Positions 28,223 through 38,350 of a DNA stretch of 43,812 nt are shown one piece after another. The DNA comes from Oceanospirillaceae bacterium (GTDB taxonomy: Bacteria > Pseudomonadota > Gammaproteobacteria > Pseudomonadales > Balneatricaceae). The notes below the pieces were generated by a model. That model had not been told where the DNA came from. It did not search any database and was given only the letters and a program-made list of their open reading frames with translations. The DNA is taken from assembly GCA_002686055.1 (NCBI GenBank), contig NYZU01000009.1, forward strand, positions 12,392-56,203, given 5' to 3'. The position numbers were made by a program, and so were the translations under genes. Each line of letters opens with the position of its first letter. Within the stretch, counting starts at the first letter, position 1.

Positions 28223-28429
28223 TTAGCCTTCTTTAGGAATGGAAATGACAAATGGGCTGGCTTTTTCGCGTTCAGCGACATTGGCCATTACTTGCCGGCG
28301 ACCATCATTATCCAGTCTCATCCAAGCCGTAATCTCGTCACCACTGCGAAAGCATCCCTGACAAATATCATCGTCATTTAGATAGCATATATGCACACAA
28401 GGGGATGGGATGGGTGTTTCATCAGTCAT
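28223..28429 (-). CDS. DUF1289 family small protein
   Basis: A 68-residue cytoplasmic protein with the DUF1289 pattern PCVHICYLNDDDICQGC followed by FRSGDEITAW, that is four cysteines that are likely to bind metal (zinc or iron-sulfur), and a charged C-terminus. Function is unknown in the family. AGGA lies 7 bases before the ATG. It follows the Nudix gene by 9 bases on the same strand, a common pairing, so both are likely made from one mRNA. Confidence 0.88.
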   Translation of the reverse strand: MTDETPIPSPCVHICYLNDDDICQGCFRSGDEITAWMRLDNDGRRQVMANVAEREKASPFVISIPKEG

Positions 28430-28438
28430 TAAAAAATC

Positions 28439-29020
28439 CTAAGGCTTTTGCTGCAGTGGAAAGCCAGCATCATATACATAATTTAAAAACTCTGCCAATA
28501 CAAATGCCGTCATGCCCCAGATAGTAAAGCCCTGATATTCAAAGGTAGGCACTTGATAGTACCCTGGGAGCATTTGCACACTGCGCATAGCGGGTTTTTG
28601 TTCGAGCAAGTGTGCTACTGGCACAGTAAACACATGGTCTAATTCATCAGGGTTGGCCTTTAACGACAACAAGGATGCTGGTGCTATAACACCAATAATT
28701 GGTGTTACCAGAAAGCCATGGCGAGAATAAACTTGACCAAGTTGGCCAACTACCTTCACTTGCGACGGTGCCAAAGCCACCTCCTCATGAGCTTCCCTCA
28801 AGGCAGTGGCTATTTCATCTTGATCCTCAGCATCACATTTGCCACCTGGAAAGGCTACTTGCCCCTGATGTGTTGAAAGGTTTAAGGATCGTTGGGTAAG
28901 AATAATTTCTGGCTGTTCGGCATCACTAATGGCCAAGAGCACAGCTGCTGGTTTTAAGCCATCGGCTTCTAGTCGCCGCCTTGGCACAGTTGATAATTTA
29001 TCGTACAGAAAGGAGTACAT
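28439..29020 (-). CDS. Nudix hydrolase, NudL-like CoA diphosphatase
   Basis: A 193-residue Nudix protein. The Nudix box runs as GGKCDAEDQDEIATALREAHEEV near residues 58-80, with the REAHEE core; just before it stands LTQRSLNLSTHQGQVAFPGG, which matches the CoA-pyrophosphatase (NuCoA) signature. Such enzymes split CoA or acyl-CoA to 3',5'-ADP and phosphopantetheine. Whether this one does is inference from that signature. It diverges from a second, zinc-ribbon Nudix gene by 95 bases and is followed by DUF1289. Confidence 0.9.
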   Translation of the reverse strand: MYSFLYDKLSTVPRRRLEADGLKPAAVLLAISDAEQPEIILTQRSLNLSTHQGQVAFPGGKCDAEDQDEIATALREAHEEVALAPSQVKVVGQLGQVYSRHGFLVTPIIGVIAPASLLSLKANPDELDHVFTVPVAHLLEQKPAMRSVQMLPGYYQVPTFEYQGFTIWGMTAFVLAEFLNYVYDAGFPLQQKP

Positions 29021-29115
29021 GCCGCTTTTTATCCAGCTTTTTACGTTAATTGCTATATCGAGGTGAAAGTTTATTCTACAATAACCAAGATGATTTATCT
29101 TATGCAGGTGTTCTC

Positions 29116-29640
29116 ATGAAGTATTGTAGCCATTGTCGCGCTGATATCGTGGTGACCATTCCACCAGGCGATAATCGTGAACGTTATACGTGCCCAGCCT
29201 GCGACTTAATTTTCTATGAAAACCCACGCATTGTGGCTGGTTGCATTCCTGTTTATGGCGACCAAATACTGCTCTGCAAACGCTCCATTGAACCCCGCTC
29301 TGGCTATTGGACCCTGCCCGCTGGCTTTATGGAAAATGGCGAAACCACTCAACAAGGCGCTTGGCGAGAAACCTATGAGGAGTCAATGGCCAAGGTGGAA
29401 GTGGGTCAGTTATTTAGCGTTTGTAATGTACCCCGCATTAACCAAGTGCATATGTTTTATCTTGCACAAATGACCAACACCACCTTCGGTGTCACTTCAG
29501 AAAGCAGCGACGTGGCGCTGTTTTCATCTCAAGATATTCCCTGGGATGAGATTGCCTTTGCCACCGTTAAGCAAACTCTGGAGTATTTTCTGGCAGATCG
29601 TGAGCACAATCAATTCCAATTGCATCATTTGGAATTCTAA
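29116..29640 (+). CDS. Nudix hydrolase with N-terminal zinc ribbon (NudC-like family)
   Basis: From the ATG at 29116 the protein has 174 residues. It opens with a zinc ribbon (KYCSHC, then YTCPACDLIFYENPR near residue 27-41) and continues to a Nudix box GFMENGETTQQGAWRETYEES near 73-93. These belong to the zinc-ribbon Nudix proteins; the short length and YENPRIVAGCI sequence make it more like small ADP-ribose/NADH-type relatives than full-length NudC. The ATG at 29116 has GCAGGTG about 6 bases upstream; the open frame starts at 29050 without homology. Divergent from the NudL-like gene. Confidence 0.87.
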   Translation: MKYCSHCRADIVVTIPPGDNRERYTCPACDLIFYENPRIVAGCIPVYGDQILLCKRSIEPRSGYWTLPAGFMENGETTQQGAWRETYEESMAKVEVGQLFSVCNVPRINQVHMFYLAQMTNTTFGVTSESSDVALFSSQDIPWDEIAFATVKQTLEYFLADREHNQFQLHHLEF

Positions 29641-29695
29641 GCTGCCTTAAAAATTGTCACAAGTAATGCGGATAAATATGGCGTATCAACAGCCG

Positions 29696-31297
29696 TTATA
29701 TAGCCTTGTTTTGATAGTCATCTAGCCACTGCTGTATAGCTGCTGTAGGCATAGGTTTCGCAATATAGAAACCCTGAATAAGATCGCATCCTAGTTGCGA
29801 TAACAAGTGAATCTGCCCTTGGTTTTCAATACCTTCTGCCACTACAGCCAACCCAAGTTTGCTACCCAAAGTAATTGTTGACTCAACAATCGCCCGATGA
29901 CTGGCACTAGTTTCCATATCATCTATAAATGAGCGATCTATTTTCACTTGATTTAATGGCAGCTCATCCAGCAAGGTCATGGAAGAGTAGCCCGTACCAA
30001 AGTCATCCAAACTAATTGATACACCTAATTCACTAAGCTTGGTAAGTATGGCAATAGCTTGTTTACGATTGCGCACCAGCGCACTCTCAGTGATTTCTAG
30101 GATCAGGCAATGAGGTGGAAGTTGATGTTTAAGTAATTGCTCCTCAATAAATTCAGGCAGATTATTTTCATCTAGATCACGACTGGAGATATTTACTTGG
30201 AGACTCAAAACATGGCCAGCCCTATGCCACTCGCCTAATTGTTGCAGACCAGTGGTTACAACCCAGCGCGTAACATCCCGAATCAAGTAGGTTTGCTCAG
30301 CCAAGGGGATAAAGTCACTAGGCGGCAATATGGTTTCATCTGCTTGGGGCCATCGAATTAGGGCTTCTAGAGCAAACACCTTATTGGTTTTACCTGCAAT
30401 TAAGGGCTGATAAAACAGGGTGAACTCCTGTTTGGCAATAGCTTCAGGCAATCTTGCTACTAAGGCTAAATTTTTTCTTGTCATTGCTGCCATGCTATCG
30501 TCGTAGGTGACCAGCAATAACTTCTGTTTTTTAGCTACATGCATGGCAATATCGACACTCTGCATTAATGTTGCAGTTGAATCACCATGCTCGGGGAAAT
30601 AAGCCACACCCGGACAAGACATTAAGGAAACCATATGACCATCAATATCGAATGGCTCCTGAAAATAACTGCGAATATCTGCCCCCAACTGAGTGATTCT
30701 ATTGTTGTCTGCCATTGGCACCACCATGGCAAACTCATCACCAGCCGTGCGTGCTAGAAAGATATCGGCGGCTAACCTCTCCTGCAGACGCCTCGCCAAT
30801 GCCTGTAGTAACTTATCCCCGACAAAATGCCCAAGGGTATCATTAACCCATTTAAACTCATCTAAATCCATTAACAAAACAGCAAACGTCTGCTGCTTAG
30901 AATTGGCCTCTTGGACTTGTATATCCAAATGCTGTAACAAATATTTACGGTTAGGTAATCCCGTTAAGTCATCATGGATAGCATTATATTGCTCCTGTGT
31001 GGCTACCCTATGTTTTTGTTCCAGAGTAAAGCGACTGAGACGAATAACCAAAACCACAAAAATACTGCCACCAAATAAAATACTCGCCAGCATTAAATGA
31101 ATCAGGTTGGCGTTAGTCATACCAAATAGTAAAAAGAGGTAAACGATATAGCCAACAATAAAAAAACACAGAAGTGCTAGTAAAACGCGCCATCCCCAGT
31201 GGGACTCAGAAGTAGAAATTTTTAAGGTAGGACGGGTTGCGTAGAGCAGGCAAAGCACACCAGAAATGGTTAGTAATAAGGCCAAATACTTGATCAT
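29696..31297 (-). CDS. Membrane-bound GGDEF-EAL protein (c-di-GMP turnover)
   Basis: A 533-residue signalling protein. Three hydrophobic segments (about 1-20, 36-59, 63-86) anchor it in the inner membrane with no recognisable sensor. The GGDEF domain (about 103-260) starts with DLTGLPNRKYL and has AGDEF at 185-189 instead of GGDEF; I see no RxxD inhibitory site at the usual spot. The EAL domain (about 280-525) has E311 of EAL, ITES near 402, DDFGTG at 431-436, the KIDRSF lysine, and AEGIEN, so all key metal residues appear present. I infer an active phosphodiesterase with a GGDEF domain of uncertain activity. It diverges from the exported 703-residue protein across a 345-base AT-rich gap. Confidence 0.92.
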   Translation of the reverse strand: MIKYLALLLTISGVLCLLYATRPTLKISTSESHWGWRVLLALLCFFIVGYIVYLFLLFGMTNANLIHLMLASILFGGSIFVVLVIRLSRFTLEQKHRVATQEQYNAIHDDLTGLPNRKYLLQHLDIQVQEANSKQQTFAVLLMDLDEFKWVNDTLGHFVGDKLLQALARRLQERLAADIFLARTAGDEFAMVVPMADNNRITQLGADIRSYFQEPFDIDGHMVSLMSCPGVAYFPEHGDSTATLMQSVDIAMHVAKKQKLLLVTYDDSMAAMTRKNLALVARLPEAIAKQEFTLFYQPLIAGKTNKVFALEALIRWPQADETILPPSDFIPLAEQTYLIRDVTRWVVTTGLQQLGEWHRAGHVLSLQVNISSRDLDENNLPEFIEEQLLKHQLPPHCLILEITESALVRNRKQAIAILTKLSELGVSISLDDFGTGYSSMTLLDELPLNQVKIDRSFIDDMETSASHRAIVESTITLGSKLGLAVVAEGIENQGQIHLLSQLGCDLIQGFYIAKPMPTAAIQQWLDDYQNKAI

Positions 31298-31642
31298 GCC
31301 AGCACTCTCAATAATAGGAATGTTAGATTAGTAAGCATAATAGCAATAAGCTTAAAGGCCTGTCTAGGTAATACCAGTGAGATAGTATGACAATATCTTT
31401 GCTATAAAATATTAAATCAGATGGCAATAAATATTTGGTTAAGGCACAGATGCCAATTGCATAATAATCAGTTATGCTTATAAAAATAAATAAAAAATAA
31501 ACTATCTAAACGCCAATGTAATAGGCAACAAACGCCTTGCTTATGGAGTTTGAAAATACTTAATAGGTATTTTAAGCTAAGTTTAATACTAGCTTGTAAG
31601 GCATCAATGACTTGCCATGATACTTAACTTAAGGAGACTTGT
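31298..31642. promoter_or_regulatory. AT-rich divergent regulatory gap
   Basis: This 345-base gap separates the GGDEF-EAL gene from the exported protein and holds no gene. It contains a run of A and T at 31475-31500 and an inverted repeat AAAATAC-TTAATAG-GTATTTT at 31553-31573. AAGGAG stands just before the exported protein's ATG. No convincing promoter could be placed. Confidence 0.5.
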
Positions 31643-33754
31643 ATGAAAAAGTGTTGCCAGCTAATGCTGATCTCTTTACTAACTATACTCTTAGCCAACA
31701 CAAGTTATGCCAGCAGGGTGAATAAGCAAAGTAGTGATCCCTTAACACGGTTTCAACAACAGGCTCCTGCTGATACCCTCTTTTATGTTGATGGCTCACT
31801 AGACTGGCGCACCCGTTCTATTGATATGGGTCGATTAACCTCTGTTTCACAAATGCAATCTGTGGTGGATGAGCTGGAAAAAATTGCCGAGGAAATATCG
31901 TTACCTGAATTCGACTTTTTCTCTATTTTACTTAATGATTTTATGGCAGTAAGGGCGACGGGAGACAAAAATTTTGTCGCCCATTATGGTCTTGATAAAT
32001 ATATGTCTAGCGCCTTTTATATGGACGGCCTAATGCCGGTATTGCAATTTGGTGTAGAACGTCCAGAGGCCATACTTAAAGCCTTTGATAAAGCTGGTCA
32101 AGAGAGCTTCTTACCTCGTTCAACAGCCATGTGGGGAGAGCACCAAGTCCATTACTGGACCCTCAATACAGGACCAGAAGTTGGCTTTGATCTATGGTTC
32201 ACTTTATCCTTACAAGACACTATTGCCACTATTACAGTGATCCCAGAGAATTTCTCTGAAGCACGCCGCCTAGATATCCTTGGGTTGGCACCAGAAACCC
32301 GCTCTCTGGCAGATACAAACGCCATCGCCACCCTGCGTGATGAGGAAAACTTTATCGACTATATGGCCGGCTACTTTAGCGTGCTGGAATTAACCCGCAT
32401 GCTCAGTGGCACAGAATCAAATAAGGCCAGCATGGATCTGCAGCAACTCACCATGAATACCACTGATAGTCCCTTTACCCCGAGCTGTGGCCAAGAATTG
32501 ACACTTATGGCCGAGGGTATGCCACGGGTAACATTTGGCTATGATGCTGTGAAAAAGCAAGGTAACAGCATTACCATGGAAGGCCATGCAATAATTGAAG
32601 TCACCAATCAAGATATCGCCGCGCAATTGACCAAGTTAAATGGTCACCTGCCCAGTTATGTTAATAGTGCCGATGATAGCTTGTTCTCTATGGCGCTTGG
32701 TTTAGATGTAACCTCACTGACACCAGTATTTAACGATTTACGCGCCCGTTTTATGGCTAACGATTTTGCTTGCGCTGAACTTGCTGAATTGCAAATGGCC
32801 GCCACTGCTATGGATCCATCGGCTTTAGCGATTGCCACTGCTATGGGACAAGGTATTAGCGGTGTGGGACTGGCAATTTATGATTTAGATATTAAGAGTC
32901 TGATGGCCGGACTATTTAGTGTGGACGGACTAGTGACTATCGCTGCCGAAAATCCAGCTCTGTTAGTAGGTCTGGTTGGGCTAGTTCCTGAACTGGGTGG
33001 TGTCGTTATCCCCAGTGATGGTACAACAGTGCCACTTAATCTCCCCGATCTACCCCCGGGGGTTCAACCTAAGGTCGCGGTGAAAGGCAACCAAGTGGTT
33101 ATTTTTGATGGTGACGAGGCCGCCTCAGCTGCCCGATCTTTAGCCTTTGAAAAGCTTAATCAAGATGGCCTCTTTGCCTTTACTGCCGACTATAACAAAG
33201 TGGCTGCTATCGCCCAAGAAGCCATGCCGGCTATTGGTGATATGACCGATATGAGTATCAATGATTGTGCCGATTTGCATTCTAGTCTGGCTTTATTAAA
33301 CGACCTTAATACCGACGTAGCCATGACGGAGACCTTTACCAATAAGGGCTTACGTATTGACTTTGAAACAAAATTTTATGGTGTACCAGGCAAATCGCAA
33401 ATGTGGTCACCAGAAGGCGACTATCTTGTTGAGGAGCTTACTGAAGGGTGCACCTGGGAAACTTTTGGTTATGAGACCTTATCAGGCAATGGTACTGGTG
33501 GTTATGCCATAAGCGATGAATATAATCAGTGTGACTTATATGTGGTGGAGTATGACTGGCAGCAGTCTGGCGTCACCTTGTCATTTGTTGAGCGTGATGC
33601 TTTGGATCGCGAGACCTGTGCTGATGAGTTCGAAGTAGGTGAAACCAGTGAGTATAGTTGCACTCTGATTACTCAAAGCGACAATAGTTTTGACTGTATG
33701 TTTGACTATGGTGATGGTGATAGACAGGTCTATCGATATACACGGGATCGCTAG
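31643..33754 (+). CDS. Large exported protein of unknown function
   Basis: I do not recognise this 703-residue protein. It begins with a clear signal peptide, MKKCCQLMLISLLTILLANTSYA, cleaved most likely after Ala23, and AAGGAG precedes the ATG at 31643. There are no later membrane helices except a mildly hydrophobic stretch near residues 430-455 (VDGLVTIAAENPALLVGLVGLVPELGG). The first half is helical and acidic (VDELEKIAEEIS, FDFFSILLNDFM); the end (about 580-703) is beta-rich, acidic and holds five cysteines. The mature chain has eight cysteines in total, so disulfides are likely. It stands alone, divergent from the GGDEF-EAL gene. Distant resemblance to DUF3352-type secreted proteins is possible but I cannot support it. 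Confidence 0.85.
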   Translation: MKKCCQLMLISLLTILLANTSYASRVNKQSSDPLTRFQQQAPADTLFYVDGSLDWRTRSIDMGRLTSVSQMQSVVDELEKIAEEISLPEFDFFSILLNDFMAVRATGDKNFVAHYGLDKYMSSAFYMDGLMPVLQFGVERPEAILKAFDKAGQESFLPRSTAMWGEHQVHYWTLNTGPEVGFDLWFTLSLQDTIATITVIPENFSEARRLDILGLAPETRSLADTNAIATLRDEENFIDYMAGYFSVLELTRMLSGTESNKASMDLQQLTMNTTDSPFTPSCGQELTLMAEGMPRVTFGYDAVKKQGNSITMEGHAIIEVTNQDIAAQLTKLNGHLPSYVNSADDSLFSMALGLDVTSLTPVFNDLRARFMANDFACAELAELQMAATAMDPSALAIATAMGQGISGVGLAIYDLDIKSLMAGLFSVDGLVTIAAENPALLVGLVGLVPELGGVVIPSDGTTVPLNLPDLPPGVQPKVAVKGNQVVIFDGDEAASAARSLAFEKLNQDGLFAFTADYNKVAAIAQEAMPAIGDMTDMSINDCADLHSSLALLNDLNTDVAMTETFTNKGLRIDFETKFYGVPGKSQMWSPEGDYLVEELTEGCTWETFGYETLSGNGTGGYAISDEYNQCDLYVVEYDWQQSGVTLSFVERDALDRETCADEFEVGETSEYSCTLITQSDNSFDCMFDYGDGDRQVYRYTRDR

Positions 33755-33766
33755 ATTATTCCTCTT

Positions 33767-34402
33767 CTACACTAAGAAGGGGTTATGTTGACGCTCTTGA
33801 CCAATAGTCGACATAGGGCCATGACCAGGTACAAATTGTACTTGGTCATCTAGCACCATTAACTTGTCATGAATAGACTGGATTAGGGTGGCATGGTCAC
33901 CTTGGGGAAAGTCTGTGCGGCCAATAGAGTTTTGAAATAGCACATCACCAACAAACAGCAAGCCAATAGTGGAATGGTAAAACACCACATGGCCGGGAGT
34001 ATGTCCTGGGCAATGAAAAACCTGCATGGTTTCTTTGCCAACCTGTACCTTATCACCCTCATCTAACCAACGTTGTGGTACAAAAGGTCGCGCTTCTGGA
34101 AACTGAAACATACGACTTTGGTCACTCAATTTATCGATCCAAAATTGATCAGCTTTATGGGGGCCAATAATGGAAATATCATGCTGCTCAGCAATATCAG
34201 CTGCAGCACCAGCATGGTCAATATGAGCATGGGTAAGCAGAATCTGCTTTAGTTGCACACCATGTGCCTCAATCCGCTCTAGTAATAACTCCGTATTACC
34301 ACCAGGATCAATAAGGGCAGCATCCTTGGTGCTATCACACCAAACCAATGAGCAGTTTTGTTGAAACGCTGTAACTGGAATAATTTCAACTTTTAAGCTC
34401 AT
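33767..34402 (-). CDS. Metallo-beta-lactamase-fold hydrolase, YcbL/GloB-like
   Basis: A 211-residue binuclear metal hydrolase with THAHIDH at residues 57-63, the further ligands in GHTPGHVVFYH and in GDVLFQNSIGRTDFPQGDH, and a final HGP at about 196. This is the small glyoxalase II-like (YcbL) subgroup, which may hydrolyse S-lactoylglutathione or related thioesters. It has no glutathione-binding C-terminal domain. It is 52 bases downstream of purL on the same strand and ends 12 bases from the convergent exported protein. Confidence 0.9.
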   Translation of the reverse strand: MSLKVEIIPVTAFQQNCSLVWCDSTKDAALIDPGGNTELLLERIEAHGVQLKQILLTHAHIDHAGAAADIAEQHDISIIGPHKADQFWIDKLSDQSRMFQFPEARPFVPQRWLDEGDKVQVGKETMQVFHCPGHTPGHVVFYHSTIGLLFVGDVLFQNSIGRTDFPQGDHATLIQSIHDKLMVLDDQVQFVPGHGPMSTIGQERQHNPFLV

Positions 34403-34454
34403 CTACACCACCCTCTTACCGCTCTGCTAGACCTTTATAATTCTCGCACTTGGC

Positions 34455-37400
34455 TTACTTAACCCATGCCCGCGCATTACGGAACATACGCATCCAAGGC
34501 CCATCTTCTTGCCACTCATCAGGAGCCCAAGAATTTTGCAAACTACGATATACCCGCTCAGGGTGGGGCATCATTATAGTCACACGACCATTGGCTGCGG
34601 TTAATCCAGTAATACCCTCTACTGAACCATTAGGGTTGGCTGGGTATGCCTCTGTAGGCTGGCCATAGTTATCGACATAACGTAATGCCACTTGGCCGCC
34701 CTGCGTACAGGCATTCAGATCAGCGGTGCTGGCAAATTCAGCATGACCCTCACCATGGGCAATGGCAATAGGCATATGGGAACCAGCCATACCTTGTAAG
34801 AAAATAGAATCCGATTCTTGCACCTGCACTAAGGCTGTACGACCTTCAAACTGCTCTGACTGATTACGTACAAAGTGTGGCCAGTGTTCAGCACCAGGAA
34901 TTAACTCATGTAAATTTGAGAGCATCTGACAGCCATTACACACTCCAAGAGCAAAGGTATCGCTGCGCGCAAAGAAATCGCTAAACTGTTGTCGTGCTTT
35001 GGCATTAAAAAGAATAGATTTGGCCCAACCCTCGCCCGCACCCAGCACATCACCGTAGGAGAAACCACCACAGGCAACCAACCCTACAAACTCAGATAAC
35101 TGCCGACGACCAGTTAAAATATCACTCATATGCACATCGGTACAGGCAAAGCCAGCACGATCAAAAGCGGCTGCCATTTCAACCTGGCCATTAACACCTT
35201 GCTCACGCAAAATAGCCACTTGAGGACGCTTATTTGTTTCTAAGCTAGCTGTGATATCGTCATTTAAATCAAAAGTTAGATGGGCATTTAGGCCAGGATC
35301 ACTGGCATCCAATAAGCGATCAAATTCTTGTTGGGCACAATCGGCATTATCACGCATAGCCTGCAAACGATAACTGGTCTCTGCCCAAGTGCGGTGCCAA
35401 TCTATACGTGAATCAACCAATACTTCCTCACCCTCAAGGGTAAATCGAATTTGATCATCATCATTCAGGCTACCTATAACCTGACTTTGCTCAGCCAGAC
35501 CCGCAGCACTACATTGGCGAAGCACCTCTGCCGTGTCTTCTTTGCGTACTTGGATCACAACACCCAGTTCTTCATTAAACAAACTGCCTAATAAGTCTTG
35601 GGGGTGGTCTACTAAGGTACCCATTTCAATATCAATACCCGTATGCCCAGCAAAGGCCATTTCCGCTAAGGTAGCCAGTAAGCCACCATCGGCGCGATCA
35701 TGATAAGCCAATAAAAGACCTTCCGCATTAAGGCCTTGAATGGCACTAAATAGGCCTTTAAGGTCTGCTTCATCATCTACATCAGGCGTACTGTCGCCTA
35801 ACTGTTTATATACCTGGGCCAAAGCTGAACCACCCAAACGATTTTGACCTTTACCCAGATCAATCAAAATCAAATCAGTGGCACCTTTATCAGTGCGCAA
35901 CTGGGGTGTTAAGGTTTTACGTACATCCTCTACGGGAGCAAAGCCAGAAATCACCAGTGACACGGGCGATGTAACACTTTTATCTTCATCACCATCTTTC
36001 CATACTGTGCGCATAGACATGGAATCTTTACCTACTGGAATAGAAATACCTAGGGCTGGGCATAACTCCATACCGACCGCTTTTACCGTGTCATATAACT
36101 TAGCATCTTCACCAACATAGCCAGCGGGAGACATCCAGTTGGCTGATAAACGAATATCACCCAGATCAGCAATTTGTGCACTAGCTAGGTTGGTAATGGT
36201 CTCCCCAATGGCCATACGACCCGAGGCAGGGGCGTCAATTAATGCGAGAGGTGTACGTTCACCCATCGCCATCACTTCACCCGTGGTGGTATCTAAGGCG
36301 GTGGTAGTCACAGCACAATTACCAACAGGCACTTGCCATGGGCCTACCATTTGTTCACCAGCCACCATACCCGTAATTGATCGGTCACCAATAGTAATCA
36401 AAAAGCTTTTACTCGCCACGGCTGGCAGACTTAAGACTCGCTGGGCGGCCTCGGCAAGATCAACATCCTGCATTTGCAACGCCTGTAATTGGGGGTTGTT
36501 GCGGGTTACATCACGATGCATTTTGGGTGGTTTACCAAATAGCACTGACATAGGTAAGTCAACGGGCTTATTGGCAAAGTGGGTGTCACCCAAGGTCAAA
36601 TGGTGCTCTTCCGTAGCTTCACCAACTATGGCATAAGGGCAACGTTCACGAGCACATAATTCTTCAAACAATGTCAAATTTTCTGGTGCTACTGCCATGA
36701 CATAACGCTCTTGAGCTTCATTACACCAAATCGCTAAAGGTGACATACCCGGCTCATCATTATTGACATTACGAAGTTCAAAATGACCACCACGGCCACC
36801 ATCCTTAACGAGCTCAGGGAAAGCATTGGACAAGCCACCCGCACCCACATCATGAATAAAGGCAATCGGATTGCTATCACCCAACTGCCAACAGCGGTCT
36901 ATAACTTCCTGACAACGGCGTTCCAACTCTGGGTTTTCCCGTTGCACAGAAGCAAAATCAAGATCAGCCGCACTAGCACCAGAATCCATAGAGGAAGCGG
37001 CACCACCACCGAGACCAATTTGCATCGCTGGGCCACCAAGGCAAATAAGCTTAAAGCCGACGCCAATTTCACCTTTTTCAACATGTTCGGCACGGATATT
37101 ACCCATGCCACCAGCCAACATTATGGGCTTATGGTAGCCCCGCACCTCATCACCATTGACGCCGGGTACTTTGGCTTCGTAGGTACGGAAATAGCCATTT
37201 AACGCTGGGCGACCAAATTCATTATTAAATGCAGCACCACCAATGGGGCCTTCCAACATAATATCTAGGGCCGACACAATCCGCTCTGGCTTACCATAAG
37301 CCTCTTCCCAAGGCTGCTCAAAACCAGGAATATTCAGATTAGATACGGTAAAACCAGTTAAGCCAGCTTTCGGCTTGGAACCTTTGCCCGTAGCACCCTC

Positions 37401-38348
37401 ATCGCGAATCTCACCACCTGAACCGGTAGCAGCACCGGCATGGGGCGCAATAGCTGTGGGGTGGTTATGGGTTTCTACCTTCATCAGAATATGCACATCT
37501 TCTTGATGATAAGCATATTTATGATCACCTGCTTGGGGGAAGAAGCGCCCACCTTTATGTCCCTCAATCACCGAAGCATTATCCTTATAGGCAGACAATA
37601 CGCCCTCACCATTGAGGTTATTGGTGTTTTTAATCATTTGGAACAAAGAGTGATCTTGCTCCTCACCATCTATGGTCCAGCTAGCATTAAAGATTTTATG
37701 GCGGCAATGCTCTGAGTTTGCTTGTGCAAACATCATCAGCTCAACATCAGTAGGATTGCGTTGTAATTCCTCAAAGGCAGTAACAAGATAGTCGATTTCA
37801 TCTTCCGCTAAAGCCAAACCAAGATTGGTATTCGCTGCCACTAGGGCGGCACGGCCACCACCTAAAATATCCACTGTTGACAGTGGGGCTGGCTCAGTCT
37901 GATCAAATAGCCCAGCTGCAGCATCTAAATCTGCTAATACTTGTTCAACCATACGATCATGCAAGATGACACTGGCTTGGGAAATATCAGACTCACTAAG
38001 GTCGCCAAGCAAATAGTAAGCAATGCCGCGTTCCAAGCGAGCCACCTTGTCCAAGCCACAATTGTGAGCAATATCGCTGGCCTTACTAGACCATGGTGAA
38101 ATGGTTCCTAACCGTGGTACCACCAACAGCATTGAACCAGTCGCTGCCTGCACCTGAACACTTGGGCCATAATGCAAAATAGTTTCTAACACCTGTTGTT
38201 CATCAGCTGTTAACTCTGCATGGAGATTAACAAAGTGCATAAATTCACCATAAATACCTTCTATGGCCGGGATGATGGCCTGTAATTCTGCCAGCAAACC
38301 TTGTTGACGGAATTCAGAAAGAGCGGGAGCACCACGTAAAATCAGCAT
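34455..38348 (-). CDS. purL: PurL, phosphoribosylformylglycinamidine synthase
   Basis: Large single-chain FGAM synthase of 1297 residues that turns FGAR and glutamine into FGAM with ATP, the fourth step of purine synthesis. The N-terminal PurS-like region is followed by two AIRS-like halves ([29 protein letters not shown] and the [11 protein letters not shown] block) and the C-terminal glutaminase with [11 protein letters not shown], the nucleophile in GVCNGCQM, and PHPERVYR. Full length, no frameshift. AGAGG lies 6 bases before the ATG, which is 2 bases after the tadA stop. The mltF gene that is often next to purL is absent here. Confidence 0.98.
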   Translation of the reverse strand: MLILRGAPALSEFRQQGLLAELQAIIPAIEGIYGEFMHFVNLHAELTADEQQVLETILHYGPSVQVQAATGSMLLVVPRLGTISPWSSKASDIAHNCGLDKVARLERGIAYYLLGDLSESDISQASVILHDRMVEQVLADLDAAAGLFDQTEPAPLSTVDILGGGRAALVAANTNLGLALAEDEIDYLVTAFEELQRNPTDVELMMFAQANSEHCRHKIFNASWTIDGEEQDHSLFQMIKNTNNLNGEGVLSAYKDNASVIEGHKGGRFFPQAGDHKYAYHQEDVHILMKVETHNHPTAIAPHAGAATGSGGEIRDEGATGKGSKPKAGLTGFTVSNLNIPGFEQPWEEAYGKPERIVSALDIMLEGPIGGAAFNNEFGRPALNGYFRTYEAKVPGVNGDEVRGYHKPIMLAGGMGNIRAEHVEKGEIGVGFKLICLGGPAMQIGLGGGAASSMDSGASAADLDFASVQRENPELERRCQEVIDRCWQLGDSNPIAFIHDVGAGGLSNAFPELVKDGGRGGHFELRNVNNDEPGMSPLAIWCNEAQERYVMAVAPENLTLFEELCARERCPYAIVGEATEEHHLTLGDTHFANKPVDLPMSVLFGKPPKMHRDVTRNNPQLQALQMQDVDLAEAAQRVLSLPAVASKSFLITIGDRSITGMVAGEQMVGPWQVPVGNCAVTTTALDTTTGEVMAMGERTPLALIDAPASGRMAIGETITNLASAQIADLGDIRLSANWMSPAGYVGEDAKLYDTVKAVGMELCPALGISIPVGKDSMSMRTVWKDGDEDKSVTSPVSLVISGFAPVEDVRKTLTPQLRTDKGATDLILIDLGKGQNRLGGSALAQVYKQLGDSTPDVDDEADLKGLFSAIQGLNAEGLLLAYHDRADGGLLATLAEMAFAGHTGIDIEMGTLVDHPQDLLGSLFNEELGVVIQVRKEDTAEVLRQCSAAGLAEQSQVIGSLNDDDQIRFTLEGEEVLVDSRIDWHRTWAETSYRLQAMRDNADCAQQEFDRLLDASDPGLNAHLTFDLNDDITASLETNKRPQVAILREQGVNGQVEMAAAFDRAGFACTDVHMSDILTGRRQLSEFVGLVACGGFSYGDVLGAGEGWAKSILFNAKARQQFSDFFARSDTFALGVCNGCQMLSNLHELIPGAEHWPHFVRNQSEQFEGRTALVQVQESDSIFLQGMAGSHMPIAIAHGEGHAEFASTADLNACTQGGQVALRYVDNYGQPTEAYPANPNGSVEGITGLTAANGRVTIMMPHPERVYRSLQNSWAPDEWQEDGPWMRMFRNARAWVK

Positions 38349-38350
38349 AT

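Noticed and set aside
33026-33070. Possible frameshift near the Pro-rich hydrophobic stretch of the exported protein
   Set aside because: The frame is open on both sides with steady codon use, and the Pro-rich loop is a plausible linker.
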